Shown here piece by piece: positions 25,301 to 32,094 of a DNA stretch of 36,827 bases (positions are counted from its first letter, which is position 1; each line of letters starts with the position of its first letter). The position numbers and the translations under genes were made by a program. Origin of the DNA: JAICLL01 sp035252155 (lineage in GTDB: Bacteria > Planctomycetota > Planctomycetia > Pirellulales > JAICIG01). The notes under the pieces are model-generated. The model made no database searches and had not been told where the DNA came from. It worked only from the letters and a program-made list of their open reading frames with translations. Location: the NCBI GenBank assembly GCA_035252155.1, contig DATFDL010000500.1, positions 1 to 36,827 of the forward strand. Reading direction: 5' to 3'.

Positions 25301-25823
25301 CGAACGCCGGCTGACAATCATTATTCCACTGTCGCTGGTACTGGTGTTCATTTTGTTGTATCTGGCGTTCAAGTCGCTGCTCGACGCGGTGGTGGTGCTG
25401 TTCAACGTGGTGGCACTATCGCTGGGGGGCATTTGGGCGCTCTACCTGACCGGCACGAACTTCAGCATTTCGGCGGCGGTTGGCTTCACGTCGATTTTCG
25501 GCGTGGCGATCATGGACGGGCTGCTGTTGGTCTCGTCGTTCAATCAACTGCGCGCCCAAGGGCTGCCGCTGCGCGAAGCGATCTTGCAAGGCGCCGAACG
25601 GCGACTGCGGCCGGTGATGATGACCGCGCTGACGGCCATTTTTGGCTTATTGCCCGCGGCCATCTCGACCAAGATCGGCGCGCAAAACCAAAAGCCGCTG
25701 GCGATTGTCGTAGTGGGCAGCATGATCACCACGCTCTTTTTGACCCGCTATCTGATGCCGGTGCTGTACAGCTTCTACGGCGACCGTCAGCCGCCCGAAG
25801 ACAGCGGTGGCATGGCCCACTAG
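22308..25823 (+). CDS. RND heavy-metal-type efflux pump (CzcA/CusA family)
   Basis: 1171 residues. An inner-membrane proton-driven pump, with twelve membrane helices in two halves. It starts MIGKLIQWSVGNPLIVVLLA, typical of the heavy-metal efflux branch. The proton-relay triad of CzcA is preserved in VDFGIIIDSTVIMVEN (Asp464, Asp470, Glu477, same spacing as CzcA D402/D408/E415). It is about 120 residues longer than CusA, with apparent insertions near residues 242-275, 308-346 and 869-914 in the periplasmic porter region (the last is Gly/Ser-rich, GYSGGSPFVGAGQRVQASGF). It pairs with the adaptor upstream and the TolC-like channel divergently. Substrate could be Cu/Ag, Co/Zn/Cd or an organic compound; the insertions make this uncertain. 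Confidence 0.93.
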   Translation: MIGKLIQWSVGNPLIVVLLAIALAVAGGYAFDHVNVEAYPDPAPAIVEVIAQYPGHSAEEMERLVTIPLEVALAGMPGLKYTRSKSLFSLSYLNNQFEYGVDYLQARQEVINRLMIADLPDGVTPHISPRSPIGEILRYQVTSPKDALGRDIYSPNDLRSLQTWTLEREFRRIPGIVDVTSFGGTMKRYEIHPDPDRLKKYGITLARLQSAIAESNANVSGDYMVQGETAAIVRGLGLIGRGRDPMQSILKMNDPVDAHDYLRREEQRRLRQIRQIVITTTNNMPVRVGDVVEGGPLQPGVEIGLHGVVVGWHTRLGKMSLSRPLRDGRGRVVVDEQHERIWVDEEEAVQGLVLLRKGAESLPALKRVKAKIDELNDTPGRLPPGVKIETYYDRTDLIETTTETVHENLLVGILLVTVILLMFLSNVRSAIIIAINLPLALVFAFFVLFVRDKSANLLSIGAVDFGIIIDSTVIMVENIYRVLSGGKYAEFSVPERIVRASQEVQRSLLFSTLIMVCALLPLFTMTGPEGQLFRPMAETYAFALGGALLLSATIAPVLCLLLFRKLRPTRDNFLVRFLKRGYLQNLQRCLDHRWAAIGVFAALIAATGLLAPMLGREFMPPLEEGHLWIRGVFPVSISLDQNAEKSRLARHLMRKYPEVETVVCQLGRPESGTDPTGFYSAEFFVPLKPFETWPASVERKGWRRWLGAKRPRTKSELIAEMSGELRTFLPGANWNFSQVIRDNVLEVLSGVQGENSVKIIGPDLDELEKLGNQVVSALGEVSGVADVGLYRIQGQCSLDLPIDRDKCARWGISVADVNNVIQAAIGGKKVSEMIEGEKTYDVVVRWPQRLREDESDILDIPVDVTGHRVTEGYSGGSPFVGAGQRVQASGFSGALPALTGSRSIPLDSSVAPRERIRELVTPLSDDADDTLDPHGEFIRPGASMISREMGSRLIAVKFSVRDRDLAGAVSDAQARVAGLIPQGYRMEWSGEFQQMEEGERRLTIIIPLSLVLVFILLYLAFKSLLDAVVVLFNVVALSLGGIWALYLTGTNFSISAAVGFTSIFGVAIMDGLLLVSSFNQLRAQGLPLREAILQGAERRLRPVMMTALTAIFGLLPAAISTKIGAQNQKPLAIVVVGSMITTLFLTRYLMPVLYSFYGDRQPPEDSGGMAH

Positions 25824-25909
25824 ATCGCCTTCGCCCGGCCCAGCCGGCGGAAGAGACTAAATGGCGGTAGCCCCGGCCCTCGTGGCCGGCGGAAGAGACA
25901 GGCAAACGT

Positions 25910-25957
25910 TTGAGGGCAAAAAAATGAAGCCCTTGAATTTCATCTTTTTGCCCTCAA
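25910..25957. terminator. Bidirectional hairpin terminator
   Basis: An 18-nt stem (TTGAGGGCAAAAAAATGA against TCATCTTTTTGCCCTCAA, one mismatch) encloses a 12-nt loop. A-rich and T-rich sides flank the G/C part on both strands and TCTTTTTGCC follows. It lies between the convergent pump and hydrolase genes, so it could end both transcripts. Confidence 0.75.
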
Positions 25958-25982
25958 TCTTTTTGCCTTCGCACACGCGCCG

Positions 25983-27044
25983 TCATTTCAATCGCGCTTC
26001 AATTACCTGCCAAGCGACGGGTGGCTGACCGTTACGCGAACAAGTGAGCGTGGTGTGATCGGCCGGCACAAGCACGTAGTCGTCGATGCCCGGCAGGCGC
26101 GTGCTGGCCAACGTCACCAAGCCGTCGCTTGGGCCGGTGCGGCCCTCGAGCGTGATCGCCCACCCCGCAACGGTTTCGCGCGCCGTCCGGCTGTAGCGAA
26201 CGTCGGGCAACCATCCCGTCGCGAACCGCATTACGTTGGCCGTATATCTCCAACCGCAACTGCGATTGCCGGCCACGATGGTGTAGCGCACGCCCGGCCG
26301 CCGCGGTCGCGAGTTGATTCCTTCCAAAAACGTTGATCCCGGCGACAGATCGCGCCGCGCCTCGCCCAGGCCATCGGACACCAGCCACGTCCAACGCCAG
26401 TCAGGTTCGCTGCACCAAAGTTGTACATGCTCGATCAACTCGGCCGGCTGGCTGAACCGGGCATAGCACGAACCCTGGTTTGGCGGCGCGAGCATGATGA
26501 GCCGCCGCACGCCGCCTTCGTAATCGCTGCCTTCGACATAAGCCCGGGCGATCAATGCCCCCATGCTATGCGCGAGCAGGTCGAACTTCAATCCTGGATG
26601 CTTGCGCCGTATGCCCTTCAGTTCGTCGGCCAGCAGCGAAGCACTTTCGTCGAGTGGTTGATCGTTGGGGTAGTTGAAGGTTGCCACGCGATGCCCGGCA
26701 GCTTTGAGCAACGGCGCCAGATCGCACCAATACGCCGGCCCCGAATCGAGCCCGTGAATCAAGACCACGAGCGGCTTCTTGGCGTCTAGCTTCTCGGGCA
26801 GGGCGATGCCCGCGCGAAGGTGCGCCGGCAGCTCGCGTCCCTCATCGCTTCGTGCAGCCCAGCGGCGGAGACAGGCGCGGGTGTCGTCGGGAATCGCCGC
26901 TACATAATCCCGGCAGGCAACATAGCAACCCTTGATCCGCGCCCGCCAGCCGACCTTCGCTACGGCGTCCCGGCCGATATCTTGGGCCCATGTGGCCGAG
27001 GGGGAGAGCGACAACACGCAAAGCAGCAAGACAACACGGCGCAT
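25983..27044 (-). CDS. Secreted alpha/beta hydrolase (lipase/esterase-like)
   Basis: 353 residues with a cleavable signal peptide (MRRVVLLLCVLSLSPSATWA, cleavage near residue 20). The alpha/beta-hydrolase core has the oxyanion-loop motif VVLIHGLDSGPAYW (His97-Gly98) and the nucleophile elbow LLAHSMGALIAR (Ser160 in AHSMG). The likely acid is Asp307 in GPSDGLVTLAS and the likely base His330 in PADHTTL. The arrangement resembles triacylglycerol lipases and PGAP1/LipA-type lipid esterases that release acyl groups at the cell surface; the substrate is unknown. Four cysteines (residues 40, 44, 58, 107) and more in the C-terminal part may form disulfides. It stands alone, converging with the RND pump gene. 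Confidence 0.85.
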   Translation of the reverse strand: MRRVVLLLCVLSLSPSATWAQDIGRDAVAKVGWRARIKGCYVACRDYVAAIPDDTRACLRRWAARSDEGRELPAHLRAGIALPEKLDAKKPLVVLIHGLDSGPAYWCDLAPLLKAAGHRVATFNYPNDQPLDESASLLADELKGIRRKHPGLKFDLLAHSMGALIARAYVEGSDYEGGVRRLIMLAPPNQGSCYARFSQPAELIEHVQLWCSEPDWRWTWLVSDGLGEARRDLSPGSTFLEGINSRPRRPGVRYTIVAGNRSCGWRYTANVMRFATGWLPDVRYSRTARETVAGWAITLEGRTGPSDGLVTLASTRLPGIDDYVLVPADHTTLTCSRNGQPPVAWQVIEARLK

Positions 27045-27200
27045 GAACGGCCCTCCCTTGGAATTCGACGCTCTCTGTCTAACCTACCGCGCGGCGGCCT
27101 TGCGCGGCAACCACCGTACTTCGATCCCTTCCACGGCAGTTCCGGGCGAGGTACGATCGTCGCTGATCAATGCCAACTTACCGGCCAAAGAGAAGACAGA

Positions 27201-27605
27201 GTGCCGCCCCTGACGCCGTGGATGAAGTCGCTGCTTTGGTTCGCGGGCGGCTACAATTTGTTGGCCGGCGCCGGTATGCTTTGTTTGTACCACGAGGGCT
27301 ACAAACTGCTGGGCATGAGCAAGCCGGAGGTCAACCTGCCCGTCCAATTGGTCGGCTTGCTGGTGGGACTGTTTGGCGTCGGTTACTGGCTGGTCGCAAG
27401 CAATCCCGTCGAGAATCGCAATCTGCTCTTGCTCGGCTTCTGCAGCAAGGCACTGGGCAGCGCGTTGGGCGTCTACTACGTGTTGGCGGGCAAACTGCCT
27501 CTTTTCTTTCTGGCGATCCTAGCGATCTCCGACATCGTTTACTTACCGCCGTTCGCAGTCATCGTGCGCCGCCTTTACCGGATCGCCGCCGAACGATCAT
27601 CGTAG
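27201..27605 (+). CDS. Small integral membrane protein, four predicted helices
   Basis: 134 residues from a GTG at 27201 (GAGAAG about 7 nt upstream); an ATG at 27222 is the alternative. Four hydrophobic segments are visible: LLWFAGGYNLLAGAGMLCL, LVGLLVGLFGVGYWLV, LLLLGFCSKALGSALGVYYV and LPLFFLAILAISDIVYLPPF. No catalytic motif is seen and I do not recognise the family with certainty; it resembles small DoxX-like or alkaline-shock-unrelated membrane proteins only in topology. The stop codon (TAG, 27603) abuts the family G palindrome. It is divergent from the lipase-like gene, with 156 bp between starts. Confidence 0.7.
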   Translation: MPPLTPWMKSLLWFAGGYNLLAGAGMLCLYHEGYKLLGMSKPEVNLPVQLVGLLVGLFGVGYWLVASNPVENRNLLLLGFCSKALGSALGVYYVLAGKLPLFFLAILAISDIVYLPPFAVIVRRLYRIAAERSS

Positions 27606-27608
27606 GAT

Positions 27609-27655
27609 GGCCTTCCAGGCCGTTTCTTGGCAGCAGTGGACGGCCTGGAAGGCCA
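27609..27655. repeat. Family G palindrome (GGCCTTCCAGGCCGT type)
   Basis: GGCCTTCCAGGCCGT (27609-27623) is complementary to ACGGCCTGGAAGGCC (27640-27654). It lies between the convergent membrane-protein gene and the 49-residue gene, 4 nt after the stop codon. It could serve as a terminator; no T-run follows. Confidence 0.82.
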
Positions 27656-27693
27656 ACCTCCAGCAAGGCGAATCGATTAACGTTAACGAACGG

Positions 27694-27843
27694 CTATCCC
27701 CGCACGAGTTTTCGTCGAGGCACCTCTTGCGTGCGTTCCTTGGCGCGGGCTGTGGAATGCGGGCGCACGCCTTGATGCTGTTTGCCGCCGGGCTGCCGTT
27801 CGCGCCCCTGCTTCTTGCCGCCGCGACTGGTTTGATTGGCCAT
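27694..27843 (-). CDS. Small basic hydrophilic protein (49 aa)
   Basis: 49 residues, MANQTSRGGKKQGRERQPGG at the N-terminus, rich in Arg, Lys, Gln and Gly and free of hydrophobic stretches, so probably disordered. A perfect AGGAGG lies 5 nt before the ATG, the clearest Shine-Dalgarno in the window and the main reason to accept so short a gene. The function is not known; the composition suggests nucleic-acid binding or a stress-type small protein, which is inference. A longer in-frame start at 27927 adds a non-conserved-looking arginine-rich segment and lacks such a site. Confidence 0.65.
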   Translation of the reverse strand: MANQTSRGGKKQGRERQPGGKQHQGVRPHSTARAKERTQEVPRRKLVRG

Positions 27844-27848
27844 GATCG

Positions 27849-27854
27849 CCTCCT
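27849..27854 (-). promoter_or_regulatory. Perfect Shine-Dalgarno AGGAGG
   Basis: AGGAGG on the minus strand, 5 nt before the ATG at 27843. It stands out because most genes here lack a strong site, and it decides the start of the 49-residue gene. Confidence 0.8.
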
Positions 27855-27981
27855 GTGACTGCCCTGTTCGCCTACTTACCCACTGCCCCAACCTTGCAAC
27901 GGCTGTGCCGCTTGCGCGCCGGCTCACGCACGGGACATTCTTTTTTTCGTTTCCTTCGTTCGACTCGGGTCAATTCGCGAA

Positions 27982-30900
27982 TCACGAGCTCGGCGGAGGC
28001 GGCGGCAAAAAGACGTCGGCCGCATTGTAGTATTGCCCAACTTCAAGCATGTTGCGGATTACATCGTCGTAGGGCGTCTGGCCTTCAAGCTGGGCAAAGA
28101 AAAAGTCTTGCGCCCGCTGTGTCAACGAGCCTTGAAAATAAAGCGTGTCCCAGCCGTCGCCGGTAAGGTTCGCCAGGGCCGATCCGGTTGGGTTGCTTAA
28201 CAGCAGATGATCGGCTTCGGGCGAATCGGCGAAGGCTTGAACAATCGACGCCCGCGGCACCGCTGGATTATTGGCTTGCGAGGTCCAATACGACTCGCCG
28301 GCGGCATCGGCGGCGCGGCCTAACACGTCTTGATAGAGGGCATCGACGAACGCCTTGCCCGTGCCGCCGTGCAGGTTGGTGTATTCCGTCGAACCGACGA
28401 TCTCGCCCAGCACGACGCGCGGATCGACGCCGGCGCCGATCTGCCCGACAAAGTATTGCTGGCCGCCGGGGTCGGCCACGCGGTGCAGAAAGTTCTCGTA
28501 AAAGCAATTGACCAGATGCGCCCGGTATTCGGTCGAGCCCAAAAAGTCTTGCACCATCACATGCTGCTGCGCCAACGCGCCCGCCGGCCCGGCCGAAGCC
28601 AGAAACCCGAGCCAGAACGCCCGGCCGGAATCATCCGGATCGCGCCCCAGCACCTCGCGATAGAGATTACGCACAAAGGTGGCGTCGGTGCCGTCGCCAG
28701 GCTGTCCTGGCAGGTAGCACCGCGTGGCGGGCACGCCCGGCTGCACCGTGGTTTCGACATTCACCGTGTCGCCATTGCCGGCGTTGGGCGTGGTGGTGCT
28801 CAGCGAAATCGTGTTCGTCAGCGTGCCGGCCGAGGTCGGCGTGACCACGATCGTGAGCGTCGCCGAACTCTGCGGGCCGATCCGCCCCAATTGGGCCGTG
28901 ACCGTTCCGCCCGCGGCACTGGCCGTGCCCTGACTTGCCGACTCGGACACCAGCGACACACCCGACGGCAGCGGGTCGCTCAGCGCCACGCTGTCGGCTT
29001 CCGAACCGCCGCTGTTGTCCACGGTGATCGTATACGTCAGATTGCCACCGGCGGAAACGGGGTTCGGCAAGCCGGTGGCCGTAAGCGACAGGTCGGCGCC
29101 ACCGCCGCCTCCACCGCTGACCAGCGTGTTGGTCGTGTTCACGCTGTTGCCGGTAATGGTCACACCAGAATCGGTAGTGGCAATGATCGTATTGGGAAAC
29201 GATCCGCCCTGGGTCGGCCGGACGACGATGGTCACCGGGATGGTCTGTCCCGGAAAGAGCACTCCCAACTGGGCAATCACGTAACCGTTCACGTCCTGCA
29301 CAGGGCCTTGGGGCGAGCTGCCCGACAAGTACGTCATCGACGAAGGAAGCTGGTCCGTCAACATGACATCGGTGGCGACGTTGTTGCCATTGTCGGTAAT
29401 GTTTAGGGTATACGTCAGCGCCTGTTGCAGCACCCCAACGGTGGGCGAGGTACTCTGCGTCAGCAAAAAATTGACCGGAATGATAGGCGACCCGACCGCC
29501 GCCGAGTCGCTGGCCGTATTATTGGCTGGATTCGGATCGCCGGAAACCGTGCTGGCAGCGGCCAGGTTGGTCAACGTCGCCAATTGCGTCGGCATGACGA
29601 CGATGGTGAGCGTAGCCGTCTGTCCGGCGGGCAAGGTGCCCAAATCGTCCGTCACCGTGCCGTTGCTCGCCACCACCACGCCCTGCGCGCTGCCGCCCGC
29701 GGTGGTGACGGTCGAGTTGGCCGAAACGAACACCACGCTCGACGGCAATGAATCGGTGATCTTGACGCCCGCCGCGTCGTTTTGCGTGCTGTTATTCCTG
29801 ACCTGAATGGTGTAGGTGAGCGCCTCTCCCGGATAGAGATTGCTGTTGGAAGAATGCGATTCCGAAAGCGACAGGTCGGCGGCAGCCGCTCCGGCTGGGC
29901 TGGCGAGCACCACGTCGGTGCGGGCCACGCCGCCGGGCGTCGCGTTCCCTGCTGCGCTGGTCGCCACCGCCGTATTGCCGATCGCCCCCGGCTGCTCGAC
30001 GAGGACGGTAATCGTCAGCGTCACCGACTCTCCCGGCGCGACTGTGCCCAGGTGATCGGTTACCGTACCGTTGGCCTGGTCTACATTGCCGCTGGTCGCC
30101 GAGCTGGAAACATAGGCCACGCCCGATGACAATGGATCCGTTAGCACCACGTCGCTGGCCGAATTGGTCGAACTGTTGTTGGTGAGCGTAATCGTGTAGG
30201 TCAATTGTTGCCCGACCTGCACGCCGGCTCCGCTCGACGAATCGGTTTTGGTCACCTGCAATCCGGCGGTGCCGGCCGGGGCTGCCACAGCGGTCACAGT
30301 GTTGTCCAGCGCGAGGTTGTTGTCGGTAGCCGTGCCAGAATCGGTCGTGGCGATCGCCGCGTTGTCGATCGTCCCTAACTGCGTAGGCGTGACGACCACG
30401 GTCAGGGTGGCGCTGGCGCCCGCGGCCAGATTGCCGAGTCGATCGACCACGCTGCCGTTGGTCGCGCTTACCGTGCCCAGACTAGTGCCGCCCGCCGTGG
30501 CGCCGGCATACGATTGCGCCGAAATGAACGCCAACCCAACCGGCAGCGGATCGCTGAGCATGACGTTGCTCGCCGTGTTGGTCGCGCTTTGGTTGGTGAC
30601 CGTGATGGTGTAAGTCAACGGTTGGCCGGGCACAATCGTATGGCCGCTGCCGGCTGAGTCGCTCTTGCTGACCACCAGGGTGGCTGCGGCGGGCGGCGAA
30701 CTGTTGACCGTCAGGCTATCGGTGGCGATGGCGCCGGTGGGATTGATCTCGCCCGAACCGCTCGACGCCGCCGCGTAATTGCTCAGCGGCCCGCCGGCTA
30801 CCGGCGATAGGGCCAACGTCAGTGTGGCGCTGGCCCCCGCCGCCAGATTGCCGACGTTCACTGTCACCATGCCGTTCGCTTCGGCGGTCACGCCTTGGTT

Positions 30901-31938
30901 CGACGAGGCATACAGATAGCGAACGCCATCGGGCAACCGATCGAAGAGCATCACGTTCGAAGCGGCGGTGGTGCCTTGGTTGCTGACGGTAACCGTATAC
31001 AAGGCCGCTTGACCGGGATAGACAGTGCCGCTCGGCGGCGTGCTGCTCACCGCCAAGTCGGCGGCCGTCGATGGATTGACGGCGCTCACCGTGGTGCTGA
31101 CCGGCGCGAGATTATTCGAAAGCTGAGGATCGCCCGAATCGGTCGTCACAAAAGCAGCGTCGCTGAGCGAGCCAGTGGCGGTGGCCATGACGTCGACAGT
31201 CACGTGTTTGGATTGCCCGGCCGCCAGATCGCCGAGTGTCGCCGTGACCACGCCATCAGTCTCGCTTACGGCACCGCCGTCGGTGGTCGCTCCCAGAAAC
31301 GCCGCACCACTGGGCAGTTGGTCGGTCAACTGCAGGTTGGTCGCGACATGGCTGGCATCGTTGTTGGTCACGGTGAACGTGAGTTGCAAGAGCTGTCCCG
31401 GCACGACCGAGTTCAGAGCAGCCTGCCCGGTGACTTGCACATCGGTAGCCGATGGGCCGGCCGCGGTGGCGGTGGTCGTGCTATTCGCCGTCACGGTCGG
31501 CGCGCTGGGGCTCGATGCCGAGGCGCTGTTGGTCAATGACCCGGCGCCGTTGGGCGTCACTCGCACATCAACGGTGTCGATGACAGACGGCGCCAAATCG
31601 CCCAAGCTGCCGCTGACGCTTCCGCCCGATTGCGTGATGGTCCCGGCTGCGGTCGCGGCGGAAATGAATTGAGTGCCTGCGGGCAGCGCGTCGCTAAACG
31701 TGACGTTCGACGCGGTAGTGGTTCCGACATTCTCGATCTGAAACTTGTAATCAACCAGCGAGCCTTCGACCGCGCTGGTCGGAATGCCGACCGGGGTGAT
31801 CTGCAATTGTGCGGTAAGCATGGCCCGATGTTCGAGGGCCTCGAACAAGCCGCCACGACGCCCCCGGGTGCGGCCTTGCCGTGCCTCGGCCTTTCGCCGT
31901 CTTCGCTCTAAATGTCTTGCTTTCAAGCAGTTTCGCAT
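27982..31938 (-). CDS. Giant secreted DUF11-repeat protein with LEPRxLL-type signal and DUF4214 C-terminus
   Basis: 1318 residues from the ATG at 31938 (GGAG upstream). The N-terminus is strongly basic (RHLERRRRKAEARQGRTRGR) followed by FEALEHRAMLTAQ, a match to the LEPRxLL-type motif on planctomycete surface proteins. About eight DUF11 (CARDB/conserved-repeat) domains of about 130 residues follow, each with the pattern VxYTITVTNxxxxxASNVxL, DPLPxGVxFVSAxxxxG and VTDxLGxLAxGxxATLTIVV. The last 240 residues hold DUF4214 (FVRNLYREVLGRDPDDSGRA, then YQDVLGRAADAAGESYW), ending PPPPPPSS. The composition is Thr/Ser/Ala/Val-rich with no Cys in the repeats. Likely an extended cell-surface or adhesion protein; function inferred from architecture. 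The frame is open to 32028, but the extra 30 residues lack support. Confidence 0.87.
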   Translation of the reverse strand: MRNCLKARHLERRRRKAEARQGRTRGRRGGLFEALEHRAMLTAQLQITPVGIPTSAVEGSLVDYKFQIENVGTTTASNVTFSDALPAGTQFISAATAAGTITQSGGSVSGSLGDLAPSVIDTVDVRVTPNGAGSLTNSASASSPSAPTVTANSTTTATAAGPSATDVQVTGQAALNSVVPGQLLQLTFTVTNNDASHVATNLQLTDQLPSGAAFLGATTDGGAVSETDGVVTATLGDLAAGQSKHVTVDVMATATGSLSDAAFVTTDSGDPQLSNNLAPVSTTVSAVNPSTAADLAVSSTPPSGTVYPGQAALYTVTVSNQGTTAASNVMLFDRLPDGVRYLYASSNQGVTAEANGMVTVNVGNLAAGASATLTLALSPVAGGPLSNYAAASSGSGEINPTGAIATDSLTVNSSPPAAATLVVSKSDSAGSGHTIVPGQPLTYTITVTNQSATNTASNVMLSDPLPVGLAFISAQSYAGATAGGTSLGTVSATNGSVVDRLGNLAAGASATLTVVVTPTQLGTIDNAAIATTDSGTATDNNLALDNTVTAVAAPAGTAGLQVTKTDSSSGAGVQVGQQLTYTITLTNNSSTNSASDVVLTDPLSSGVAYVSSSATSGNVDQANGTVTDHLGTVAPGESVTLTITVLVEQPGAIGNTAVATSAAGNATPGGVARTDVVLASPAGAAAADLSLSESHSSNSNLYPGEALTYTIQVRNNSTQNDAAGVKITDSLPSSVVFVSANSTVTTAGGSAQGVVVASNGTVTDDLGTLPAGQTATLTIVVMPTQLATLTNLAAASTVSGDPNPANNTASDSAAVGSPIIPVNFLLTQSTSPTVGVLQQALTYTLNITDNGNNVATDVMLTDQLPSSMTYLSGSSPQGPVQDVNGYVIAQLGVLFPGQTIPVTIVVRPTQGGSFPNTIIATTDSGVTITGNSVNTTNTLVSGGGGGGADLSLTATGLPNPVSAGGNLTYTITVDNSGGSEADSVALSDPLPSGVSLVSESASQGTASAAGGTVTAQLGRIGPQSSATLTIVVTPTSAGTLTNTISLSTTTPNAGNGDTVNVETTVQPGVPATRCYLPGQPGDGTDATFVRNLYREVLGRDPDDSGRAFWLGFLASAGPAGALAQQHVMVQDFLGSTEYRAHLVNCFYENFLHRVADPGGQQYFVGQIGAGVDPRVVLGEIVGSTEYTNLHGGTGKAFVDALYQDVLGRAADAAGESYWTSQANNPAVPRASIVQAFADSPEADHLLLSNPTGSALANLTGDGWDTLYFQGSLTQRAQDFFFAQLEGQTPYDDVIRNMLEVGQYYNAADVFLPPPPPSS

Positions 31939-32094
31939 GGTACCGCTCCGGTGCCGCCAGCGCCTGGCGGCGTCCTTCGATGGAAGAATTTGGGCAGCCT
32001 GGGAAAAGAGCGCCGCCCTTTCTAGCATAATCAGTGCCGAAGCGGTTTTCAGAGGGCGGGCAGGGTTACCAGCCCGACGTTTCCGGCGGCACTG

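Noticed and set aside
31951..31975. Short hairpin (CGCCAG CGC CTGGCG) upstream of the DUF11 gene as an attenuator
   Set aside because: It has only a 6-bp stem and no T-run, and similar short hairpins are expected by chance at this base composition.
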